A stretch of 33,296 bases of DNA from positions 1 to 33,296 of the forward strand of contig DISR01000047.1 in the NCBI GenBank assembly GCA_002421825.1. Reading direction: 5' to 3'. The first letter of the stretch is position 1; every line of letters starts with the position of its first letter. Below are positions 15,832 through 21,950 of this stretch, piece by piece. The notes under the pieces are model-generated. The model was not told the DNA's origin, searched no databases, and saw only the letters and a program-made list of their open reading frames with translations. The position numbers were made by a program, and so were the translations under genes. Source of the stretch: Thiobacillus sp. UBA6205. Lineage in GTDB: Bacteria; Pseudomonadota; Gammaproteobacteria; Burkholderiales; Thiobacillaceae.

Positions 15832-16385
15832 TGGTTTTCCGCTTTATGCGTCGCGACCGTGCGGGCGAGCTTCCAGCCCAGCCACAGCGGCGCCAGATAG
15901 AGCATGGCGCTGCCCAGATAAGGCGGAAAATACTTCGCCACCGTCAGCGCGAACTCGCCCGCGTTCATGCCGCCCAGGGTATTGGAGAAGGCGAACCAGG
16001 CCGCGTTGGAAATGACGAAGGCGAGCGCGATCGCGCCCACACTGATGCCGGCATCGCGCACGAAGGACGGGCTGTCGTATTTACCCAGCTTGCGGCCGGC
16101 CAGCCACAGCACGGCATAGGTCGGCAGCAGCCCCCAGTAGGCCGGGGTCAGGCACCAGCCGGCCTCTTCGGCGGTTTGCGCCGACAGCACATCGGCGCCG
16201 AACGCGACGGCGAACAGCATGGCAAAACACTGCCAGCCGCCCAGCAGCATGCCGCCCAGCAGAAACACGGCCAGGCTCGCGTCGGGCAGCAGTTCGCTGG
16301 TGCCGAAGTGGCTCATGCGCGTGGCCGCCATGGCCAGCGCCAGCACGAGCAGCAGGAGTAAGCGGCGGGGGGTGGACAGGGTCAT
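15828..16385 (-). CDS. Small integral membrane protein, possibly ECF-S/DUF6580-like
   Basis: A 185-residue membrane protein with about five hydrophobic helices: LLLLLVLALAMAAT, LAVFLLGGMLLGGWQCFAM, YWGLLPTYAVLWLAG, VGAIALAFVISNAAWFAF and YLGSAMLYLAPLWLG. The first half (RLLP-like start, then a luminal loop and a gated pair of helices) reminds me of DUF6580 or ECF-type substrate-binding membrane proteins, but this is by appearance only. ATG 16385 has GGAGAC just upstream. A longer reading to 16592 would translate an intergenic palindrome and is rejected. Its TGA overlaps the CTG start of gluQ, so both are probably translated together. TACAAT (16416-16411 on the - strand) is a plausible -10. 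Confidence 0.72.
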   Translation of the reverse strand: MTLSTPRRLLLLLVLALAMAATRMSHFGTSELLPDASLAVFLLGGMLLGGWQCFAMLFAVAFGADVLSAQTAEEAGWCLTPAYWGLLPTYAVLWLAGRKLGKYDSPSFVRDAGISVGAIALAFVISNAAWFAFSNTLGGMNAGEFALTVAKYFPPYLGSAMLYLAPLWLGWKLARTVATHKAENH

Positions 16386-16410
16386 GTCGGTCTCCGTAAA
16401 CAATAACCGA

Positions 16411-16416
16411 ATTGTA
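16411..16416 (-). promoter_or_regulatory. Candidate -10 for the membrane protein-gluQ operon
   Basis: On the - strand the hexamer reads TACAAT, five of six matches to the consensus. It would give a start near 16404 and an 18-base leader containing the GGAGAC ribosome site. No convincing -35 is seen. Confidence 0.35.
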
Positions 16417-16468
16417 GCGCAGGGCCGGTTTGCCGATACCTGCCAGTTCATCATTACAAAAAGGCCGT

Positions 16469-16592
16469 TAACCACGGGGAACACGCGGAAGACCCAAAGC
16501 TTGCACGCTTGAATTCCTGTGCCCGACAGGCAAGGAGGTTGTTCGGGAGCGCATTGATTTTCCCCGTGCCCCCTGCGCTCCCCATGGTTCAT
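16469..16592. repeat. Intergenic palindromic element A (CACGGGG type)
   Basis: The left arm (16469-16491) begins TAACCACGGGGAACACGCGG. The right arm (16557-16590), read on the other strand, begins TGAACCATGGGGAGCGCAGG and ends GGCACGGGG. The arms are made of 9-base units of the form NNCACGGGG with some decay. A spacer of about 65 bases holds a small hairpin (CCTGT/ACAGG near 16516-16530). It sits between two divergent genes. This is the most degenerate of the three copies. Confidence 0.75.
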
Positions 16593-16636
16593 GGGCTGCC
16601 TTTTGAATCATCTATCCTGAATGCAGGGAGTTTGCA

Positions 16637-17845
16637 ATGAATCGGCGGGGATTTCTTCTGGCGGGAGGGGCGGCTTTATTGCCGTCCGCCCTGGCGCACG
16701 CGAAAAACATGACGGAAAACAGCAGCACAGGCGCACAAACCCTCACCCTGTTTCTCGGCGGCGACGTCATGAGCGGGCGCGGCATCGACCAGATCCTGCC
16801 GCATCCGGCCGACCCGCGCATCCACGAGGCTTATTTGAAATCGGCGCGCGACTATGTGTCCTTGTCCGAGCAGCGCTTCGGCCCGCTGCCGCTGCCGGTG
16901 GACTATGCCTATCCCTGGGGCGATGCGCTGGCGGAACTGGATCGCCATCAGCCTGACTTCCGCATCGTCAACCTGGAAACCGCCATCACCGCCCGCGGCG
17001 AGCCCTGGCCCGGCAAGGGCATCCAGTACCGCATGCATCCGGACAACCTGCCTTGCCTCTCGGCGGCCAAGCTCGACTGCTGCGTGCTGGCCAACAACCA
17101 TGTGCTGGACTGGGGCTACGAGGGTTTTGCCGACAGCCTGGCCGCCCTGGACAAAGCCGGCATGCACACCGCAGGCGCCGGCAGGGACACGGCGGCGGCG
17201 AGTCGCCCGGCCTTGCTGCAACGAAACGGCCGGCGCGTCTGGGTGTTCGCCTGGGGCATGGACGGCAGCGGCGTGCCCGAGGCCTGGGCGGCGGGCGCGA
17301 ATCGGGCTGGCGTCAATTTCCTGCAAGACCTGTCATCCGCCAGCGTGGCAAAAATCGCCGAAGCGGTGCGTGCGGTCAAACGTCCAGGCGATGTCGTCGT
17401 GGCCTCGCTGCACTGGGGCAGCAACTGGGGCTATGGCGTGTCAAAGGATCGGCGCCGCTTCGCTCATGCCCTCATCGACAAGGCCGGCGTCGATGTGGTG
17501 CACGGCCACTCCAGCCACCACCCGCGCCCCATCGAGGTCTACCGTGGCAAACTCATCCTCTACGGCTGCGGCGATCTCATCAACGACTACGAGGGGATTT
17601 CCGGCTACGAGATGTTCCGCGGCGAACTCGGCCTGCTGTATTTCGTGACGCTCGATCGTTCCGGCCGCCTGCAAGTGCTGGCCATGCGTCCGCTCACGCG
17701 GCGGCGATTGCGGCTGAATGTTTCGTCGCAGGCAGACGCCGCCTGGCTGGCAAACAAACTGGACGAGGAAAGCGAACGCTTCGGCAGCCGGGTCGAGCTG
17801 GCACCCGACCTCACGCTGCAATTGCGCTGGCCGGATTGGTCATAA
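16637..17845 (+). CDS. CapA-family (PGA_cap) metallophosphatase-like protein, Tat-exported
   Basis: A 402-residue protein of the CapA / poly-gamma-glutamate synthesis family, which has a calcineurin-like metallophosphoesterase fold. The N-terminus NRRGFLLAGGAALLP with LAHA is a twin-arginine signal. Family motifs are in order: FLGGDVMSGRG (about 35), NLETAIT (about 115), LANNHVLDWG (about 155), SLHWGSNWGYG (about 258) and HGHSSHHPRP (about 287). CapA proteins occur well beyond capsule loci; no capB/capC neighbours are present, so a capsule role should not be assumed. ATG 16637 has AGGGAG six bases upstream. The gene converges on btuB, with palindromic element B between them. Confidence 0.88.
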   Translation: MNRRGFLLAGGAALLPSALAHAKNMTENSSTGAQTLTLFLGGDVMSGRGIDQILPHPADPRIHEAYLKSARDYVSLSEQRFGPLPLPVDYAYPWGDALAELDRHQPDFRIVNLETAITARGEPWPGKGIQYRMHPDNLPCLSAAKLDCCVLANNHVLDWGYEGFADSLAALDKAGMHTAGAGRDTAAASRPALLQRNGRRVWVFAWGMDGSGVPEAWAAGANRAGVNFLQDLSSASVAKIAEAVRAVKRPGDVVVASLHWGSNWGYGVSKDRRRFAHALIDKAGVDVVHGHSSHHPRPIEVYRGKLILYGCGDLINDYEGISGYEMFRGELGLLYFVTLDRSGRLQVLAMRPLTRRRLRLNVSSQADAAWLANKLDEESERFGSRVELAPDLTLQLRWPDWS

Positions 17846-17852
17846 AAACCGG

Positions 17853-17992
17853 TTTGAACCACGGGGCGCACGGGGGACACGGGGTAACTCAATGAGTTGG
17901 GAGAGTGCCACACATTACCTGGCAGGTGAATCCCTGAAATACCTTCAAGGTTTTTGTTTTCTCCGTGTCCCCCGTGCGCCCCGTGGTTAACT
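17853..17992. repeat. Intergenic palindromic element B (CACGGGG type), best-preserved copy
   Basis: The left arm (about 17853-17887) has three consecutive units ACCACGGGG, CGCACGGGG and GACACGGGG (with one extra G before the third). The right arm (17958-17992) is its reverse complement with one difference over 27 bases, bounded by TTGAACC and GTTAAC. The spacer of about 70 bases contains its own short hairpin (TGCCA/TGGCA). It lies exactly between the convergent capA-like gene and btuB, where it could end transcription from both sides. Confidence 0.88.
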
Positions 17993-18010
17993 GAGCTTTT
18001 CAGGTTGCAT

Positions 18011-19864
18011 CTATTTCGGCGTATAGGCCAGTTCCAGCCGGAAGCCGCGGCCCGGCGTGGCATAGCCGTGTACCAGCGCATAATCCGCGTCCAGCGCATT
18101 GGCCACCCGTCCGGCCAGTTTCCAGCCCGGCGCCAGTGCGTAATCGGCGGACAGGTTCAGCACCGCATACCCGGGCACGCTGGTGCGATTGAACGTGGTG
18201 GCGTGCACATCCGGATGCGAAGCGGCGGCGATGAGTTCGGCGCGCCAGCCGAGTTTGCCGATCCGGTCCGACAGCGCGATGCTGCCGAAACGCTGGCTGC
18301 GCCTGAGCAGCGCCTGCCCGGTGTCGGCATCTTCCGGGTTTTGCAGGGTCAGCGCCGCGCGCGCGTTCATGCCGGCAAGTTCGCCGTGCCAGGAAAGTTC
18401 CAGCCCGCGATTTCTGGCCTCGCCGATGTTGATGTTGCTCGGCCACACGTAGGCGATCAAATCCTCGGTGCGGTTGGCGAACAGCATGGCCTGGAAAAAC
18501 TGTCCGCCGTTGGCGTAGTTCAGGCCCAGCTCCGCGCTTTGCGAGCGCTCCGGCTTCAGGTCCGGATTGCCGCCCCACCAGGCCGGCAAATACAGCTCGT
18601 TGAAGGTGGGTGCCTTGAAGGCGGTAGCCACGGCCGCATAGGCCTTGAGTGCGGGCGTGAAGCCGTAGCCGTAGGCCGCGCGCCCCGTGCTATGGCCGCC
18701 GAAATCGCTGTAACGGTCATGCCGCAGGCTCAGGTCGACATCGTGCGCTCCGAAGCGCAGGCCGGCGCCGGCGTAGGCGCTGGTCGCCCTGCGCTCCGTT
18801 TCGCTGTAGGTCTGGCTGCTTTCCAGGCTTTGCTTCTGTGCTTCGAGGCCGAAGCGCAGCAGGTGCTGGCCCATGGCCAGCGTGTTCTCCCAATGCAGCT
18901 GGTCGATGCGCGTGCGATAGCGATCCATGGCCGTGCCGCCGAAATCGCTGGCCAGCTCATCGGTGCTGCGCCCGGCGATGAGCCGGGTTGTCCAGTGGTC
19001 CAGCGGCCTGCCCTGCACGTGCATGGAGTACGCCGCCAGATCGTGCTCCGCATGATCGGCATAGCTGCCGTCGAGCTCGATATCGGCGCGGTTCTGGCGT
19101 GCGCTCAGGCCCCAGGAAAGGCGGTCGCCGAGTTCGTGTTCGAGCCGGAAATTGAAATGCGTGTTGCGCGTGCTGTCGTCGTCCGCGTCCACCGGCAGAT
19201 AGCTGTCCCACGGGTCGATCGCGGGGTCGTCGCTGGCGTAGCGTTTTTTCACGCTGGAGAAGCCGCCCGCCTCGGTTCGCCCCGCAGACAAGTCGAATCG
19301 CAGACCCGGCTTGAGTTCGCCGCCGATGCCGGCGCTGATGTTGCGAAAATCATCCGTGCCCAGTCCAAGATTCAAACGCGGCCTGACTTCGCCGCGGCCC
19401 TGGCGCGTGAAGATGCGCACCACGCCGCCGATGGCCTCGGAACCGTAGACGCTGGACACGTTGCCGCGCACGATCTCGATGCGCTCGATGTCATCGATGG
19501 CCAGGTGTTCGATGGATGTCGTGCCGGCGGAAACCGAATTGACGCGCAGGCCATCGACCAGCACCAGGGTATGGTCGGACTCGCCGCCGCGCAGGCGGAT
19601 GGCCGTTTGCGAACCGAAGCCGCCGGTCTGGGATATCTCCACGCCGGGCAGGCCCTGCAACAAGGTCGGCAAATCGAGCGCACCGGAAGCCTCGATGTCG
19701 CCGCGGGTCAGCACGGTGGTGGCGGCCAGCGTGGCGGACAGCTTTTGCGGCGCGCGGGTGGGGGTGACGACGATTTCATCGCCGATGAAAAACGGCGTTT
19801 CTTCGGCCTGGACGGGGAATGTAACGGCAAGCGCAGCGGCCAGCGCGGTGGTGCGAAACAGCAT
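18011..19864 (-). CDS. btuB: TonB-dependent vitamin B12 receptor BtuB
   Basis: A 617-residue outer-membrane receptor, close to the usual BtuB length. The signal peptide ends FPVQA. A TonB box-like DEIVVTPTR is at about 29-37. The plug domain carries LLQGLPGVEISQTGGFG, SAGTTSIEHLAIDDIERIEI (in pieces) and VRGNVSSVYGSEAIGGVV. The barrel ends RLELAYTPK, slightly unusual since most barrels end in Phe or Trp. Assignment to cobalamin is supported by the riboswitch upstream of this gene. No other cobalamin genes are in the window; the B12 ABC genes must be elsewhere if present. ACAGGA about ten bases before ATG 19864 is the ribosome site. Confidence 0.93.
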   Translation of the reverse strand: MLFRTTALAAALAVTFPVQAEETPFFIGDEIVVTPTRAPQKLSATLAATTVLTRGDIEASGALDLPTLLQGLPGVEISQTGGFGSQTAIRLRGGESDHTLVLVDGLRVNSVSAGTTSIEHLAIDDIERIEIVRGNVSSVYGSEAIGGVVRIFTRQGRGEVRPRLNLGLGTDDFRNISAGIGGELKPGLRFDLSAGRTEAGGFSSVKKRYASDDPAIDPWDSYLPVDADDDSTRNTHFNFRLEHELGDRLSWGLSARQNRADIELDGSYADHAEHDLAAYSMHVQGRPLDHWTTRLIAGRSTDELASDFGGTAMDRYRTRIDQLHWENTLAMGQHLLRFGLEAQKQSLESSQTYSETERRATSAYAGAGLRFGAHDVDLSLRHDRYSDFGGHSTGRAAYGYGFTPALKAYAAVATAFKAPTFNELYLPAWWGGNPDLKPERSQSAELGLNYANGGQFFQAMLFANRTEDLIAYVWPSNINIGEARNRGLELSWHGELAGMNARAALTLQNPEDADTGQALLRRSQRFGSIALSDRIGKLGWRAELIAAASHPDVHATTFNRTSVPGYAVLNLSADYALAPGWKLAGRVANALDADYALVHGYATPGRGFRLELAYTPK

Positions 19865-19933
19865 GATGTGTGGTCCTGTTTTCTGCGCCAGGATCCCCGC
19901 TGGCGGGTTGAATGGCCGTCGTCATGACGGTTC

Positions 19934-20114
19934 CAGGCCGGTATCCGGGCTTGCAGGATTTGATGCGCCGCCTTCCCGGGCAGAATCCCAGTGGCGTGTG
20001 GGCGCATCCGCGCCTGCTGACCGTTGCGGGGGCAGCACAGGATTCTCATGCGTGTCCGCACATTCACCTGTTTCCCGTTTAACCCCGCCGCGTGAAGTCG
20101 GCCGGGGCACCTGA
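19934..20114 (-). promoter_or_regulatory. Cobalamin (AdoCbl) riboswitch controlling btuB
   Basis: Read on the - strand from 20114 the segment shows, in order, AGGTGCCCC, GGGAAACAGGTG, ATGAGAATCCTGTGCTGCC, CCCGCAACGGT, GCCACTGGGATTCTGCCCGG and the B12 box AAGCCCGGATACCGGCC (19952-19936). These are the conserved elements of the cobalamin aptamer. Between aptamer and btuB (19865-19933) there are short stems (CCGTC/GACGG; GCCAG/CTGGC) but no T-run, so control is probably at translation start rather than by termination. Confidence 0.95.
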
Positions 20115-20158
20115 AGCGCGCATTCTAGCGCAGATGACAAAAAACCCGACGGATGGGT

Positions 20159-20164
20159 TATAGT
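20159..20164 (+). promoter_or_regulatory. Candidate -10 giving a leaderless or near-leaderless transcript
   Basis: TATAGT lies seven bases before the ATG at 20171; ATGACA (20134-20139) is a possible -35 with a 19-base spacer. Transcription would begin at or within a base or two of that ATG. No ribosome site precedes it, which agrees with leaderless translation, but this is inference from spacing. Confidence 0.35.
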
Positions 20165-20170
20165 TTTCGC

Positions 20171-20365
20171 ATGCAAAAAGAACTGGAATCCCTGGCGCAG
20201 AAAATCCAGCTCGTGTCCGAGCTTTGCCAGCGGTTGCGCCGCGAAAACCAGAACCTGCGCCAGGAACTGGCCGCCTCCCAGCAGAAGGTAAAACTGATGA
20301 GCGCCAGGCTGGACGAAGCCAAATCCCGGGTCGACAACCTCATCGACAGCCTGCCCGCCTCATGA
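20171..20365 (+). CDS. Small coiled-coil protein (TIGR02449-like), ZapB-like shape
   Basis: A 64-residue protein that is one continuous coiled coil: LESLAQKIQLVSELCQRL, then ENQNLRQELAASQQKV and LMSARLDEAKSRVDNLI. It resembles the TIGR02449 family, which sits directly before zapA in many beta- and gammaproteobacteria, and is ZapB-like in size and shape. A role beside ZapA at the division ring is plausible by context only. An in-frame ATG at 20153 would add six residues, but the likely -10 lies inside that extension, so 20171 is preferred. Its stop overlaps the zapA start (ATGA). Confidence 0.8.
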   Translation: MQKELESLAQKIQLVSELCQRLRRENQNLRQELAASQQKVKLMSARLDEAKSRVDNLIDSLPAS

Positions 20366-20676
20366 CTCCACCGCGCACCATCGAAATCAGCCTGCTGGGA
20401 CGAACCTTCAAGGTTCCCTGCAGCAAGGAAGAGGAGCCGCAGCTGATCGCCGCGGTGGAATACCTCGACGGCAAGATGCGCGACATCCGCGAGAACAGCA
20501 AGGCGATCGGCGTCGAGCGCATCGCCATGATGGCGGGCCTCAACATCGCGCACGAACTGCTGTTCTCCGGCGGCGGCAACAGCCGCGAGCCGGAATACCG
20601 CGCACAGCTCGCGGCCATGGAAGCGGAACTCGACCGCGCGCTGGCCGACCAGGACAAGCTGTTCGACCAGCCCTGA
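20362..20676 (+). CDS. zapA: Cell division protein ZapA
   Basis: A 104-residue ZapA, which cross-links FtsZ protofilaments at mid-cell. The N-terminal head has TIEISLLGRTFKVPC and the family's EEEPQLIAAVEYLDGKM; then VERIAMMAGLNIAHELL leads into the C-terminal coiled coil (YRAQLAAMEAELDRALADQ). It starts at ATG 20362 overlapping the preceding stop by four bases, indicating coupling. 6S RNA follows 43 bases later, the conserved zapA-ssrS order. Confidence 0.94.
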   Translation: MTPPRTIEISLLGRTFKVPCSKEEEPQLIAAVEYLDGKMRDIRENSKAIGVERIAMMAGLNIAHELLFSGGGNSREPEYRAQLAAMEAELDRALADQDKLFDQP

Positions 20677-20703
20677 AGCTGCGTATCACCCGGGCCGGGC
20701 TTC

Positions 20704-20712
20704 TGCTACACT
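20704..20712 (+). promoter_or_regulatory. Extended -10 promoter of 6S RNA
   Basis: TGCTACACT is an extended -10 ending at 20712. The 5' end of the 6S RNA terminal stem begins at about 20719, seven bases downstream, as expected for a start site. The -35 region (TATCAC, 20684-20689) is poor. Confidence 0.55.
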
Positions 20713-20718
20713 TTACTT

Positions 20719-20900
20719 GCCCCCTGCGGTGTTCGAGTTTGTCCGCAATTTCTCTGAACCAATGCATACGTGCAAGGCCGCGGCCAATTCCGATGCGGGT
20801 GTGCGCGCAACACGTCTTGTGTGCCCAAAGCATCTTCGGCTGCAGCCATCTTGAACCCCGGTTCAAGAGTCCGCTGGCAAGCACGGCACAGGCGGGGGGT
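20719..20900 (+). ncRNA. ssrS: 6S RNA
   Basis: This segment of about 182 bases lies between zapA and ygfA, the standard place for ssrS. The ends pair: CCCCCTGC (20720-20727) with GCGGGGGG (20892-20899), then GTGT with GCAC after a small bulge. Near the 3' side CTTGAACC and GGTTCAAG form the hairpin characteristic of the 6S 3' half, and CTCTGAACCAATGC resembles the 5' side of the central bubble. 6S RNA mimics an open promoter and binds the housekeeping RNA polymerase, mainly in stationary phase. The product-RNA start in the central bubble cannot be placed by eye. Confidence 0.88.
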
Positions 20901-20930
20901 TTGTCTTTCGAGCAGACCCAAAAACCATAT

Positions 20931-21091
20931 TTGAACCACGGGGGACACGGGGCGCACGGGGAAACCAGAAAAAGAAATGGCAAGCGCTCGACTGCAAAAC
21001 AATGGGGGCGCCTGGGTTGCCTGAAAAACGCCACGTTTTTCGTGAATGATATCTTTTCGATTCGCCTTCCCCGTGTTCCCCGTGGTTAATC
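20931..21091. repeat. Intergenic palindromic element C (CACGGGG type)
   Basis: The left arm (20931-20964) has units ACCACGGGG, GACACGGGG and CGCACGGGG after TTGA. The right arm (21066-21090), read in reverse, has only two units, ACCACGGGG and AACACGGGG. The spacer of about 100 bases contains a 7-bp hairpin (AAAAACG/CGTTTTT). The element separates 6S RNA from ygfA, which in many proteobacteria are cotranscribed. Confidence 0.85.
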
Positions 21092-21104
21092 ACCTTTTTC
21101 CAAC

Positions 21105-21698
21105 ATGAACAGCCCGGGCAAAAGAGTCCTGCGCAAGCAGGCACGCACTGCACGCGCTTCGCTAGCGCCCGACTATCGCCGCCACGCCGTGCGCCAGGCA
21201 TTGCGCCAGGCCTTGCGCGCCGGGCTGTTCCTGAAGGGCAGGCGCTGGGCCTTCTATTTGCCGATGGGTGAAGAGTTCGATGCGCTTCCCCTGCTGAACC
21301 AGGCCCTGCACATGGGCAAGGACTGCTACCTGCCCATCACCGCCCAGCGCATCGCGCAACCCTTGCGCTTTGCCAAACTCGACGGCCGCCATGGCTTGAC
21401 GCACAACCGCTACGGCATCATCGAGCCGCACTCGCGCAACCTGATGAACGCGCGCCGGCTCGACGTGATGATCATGCCGCTGGTGGGTTTTGACCGTGCC
21501 GGCCGCCGGCTGGGCATGGGCGGCGGCTACTACGATGCGACGCTGGCCTATCTGCGCAACCGCCGCCGCTGGCGCAAGCCGCTCCTGGTTGGCGTGGCCT
21601 ACGCCTGCCAGGAACTCAAGGAAGTCCCGGCCGAACCCTGGGACGTGCGCCTGGACATGATCCTGACCGAGAATGGTTTGATTCGGTTTCGGGCCTAA
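21105..21698 (+). CDS. ygfA: 5-formyltetrahydrofolate cyclo-ligase
   Basis: A 197-residue protein converting 5-formyl-THF to 5,10-methenyl-THF with ATP. The N-terminal basic segment (KRVLRKQARTARASL), the WAFYLPMGEEFD substrate region, MPLVGFDRAGRRLGMGGGYYD (in pieces LVGFDRAG and RLGMGGGYYD, the ATP/Mg site) and the C-terminal WDVRLDMILTE are all typical. ATG 21105 has no strong ribosome site and lies 14 bases after palindromic element C, so transcription from the 6S promoter would have to pass that structure. Confidence 0.93.
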   Translation: MNSPGKRVLRKQARTARASLAPDYRRHAVRQALRQALRAGLFLKGRRWAFYLPMGEEFDALPLLNQALHMGKDCYLPITAQRIAQPLRFAKLDGRHGLTHNRYGIIEPHSRNLMNARRLDVMIMPLVGFDRAGRRLGMGGGYYDATLAYLRNRRRWRKPLLVGVAYACQELKEVPAEPWDVRLDMILTENGLIRFRA

Positions 21699-21754
21699 CC
21701 TGAAACGGCATTTCCCCCGGCAATCAGCTACGGCTCGCTGACAATCCGCAAATC

Positions 21755-21822
21755 CACAAGGAGGACAAGAGGACAGGAGTTTCGTTTCTTGTTTTCCTCT
21801 TGTCCTCGTGTCCTCTTTGTTC
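21755..21822. repeat. Intergenic palindromic element D (AGGAC type, 8-base units)
   Basis: The left arm, ACAAGGAGGACAAGAGGACA plus GGAG (21756-21779), is matched by the reverse complement of the right arm (about 21795-21822), ACAAAGAGGACACGAGGACA followed by AGAG, with three differences over 24 bases. Each arm is a tandem of 8-base units of the form GAGGACAN. The spacer is only about 15 bases and T-rich. The plan, tandem-unit arms around a spacer, is that of elements A-C with a different unit. It follows ygfA and precedes the AGCS transporter gene. Confidence 0.8.
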
Positions 21823-21915
21823 GATTTTGCTTTCCTGTCACCTCTGTTGCGCTGTGTTCCTGGCCTTTGGAAATCTCTCCCCGAGAGGCAGGAGGCCGGC
21901 TGCGGTTTCTAGGGT

Positions 21916-21921
21916 TATACT
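21916..21921 (+). promoter_or_regulatory. Candidate -10 for the transporter pair
   Basis: TATACT matches the -10 consensus in five of six bases and lies 29 bases before ATG 21951. No good -35 is visible at the right distance. It would serve the AGCS and SNF genes together. Confidence 0.4.
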
Positions 21922-21950
21922 CCCGCAAAACAACAGGGGAGAAACGCGTC

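Noticed and set aside
16386..16592. N-terminal extension of the small membrane protein
   Set aside because: The extra residues (NHGERRGHGEN and so on) translate palindromic element A; ATG 16385 has a good ribosome site and begins the first membrane helix.
17853..17992. CRISPR-like array
   Set aside because: The 9-base units are contiguous, without spacers, and occur in two inverted blocks; there are no cas genes.
17954..19927. 657-codon open frame on the + strand
   Set aside because: It is antisense to btuB and begins inside palindromic element B; no recognisable domain.
19922..20176. 84-codon - strand frame
   Set aside because: It coincides with the cobalamin riboswitch and has no protein features.
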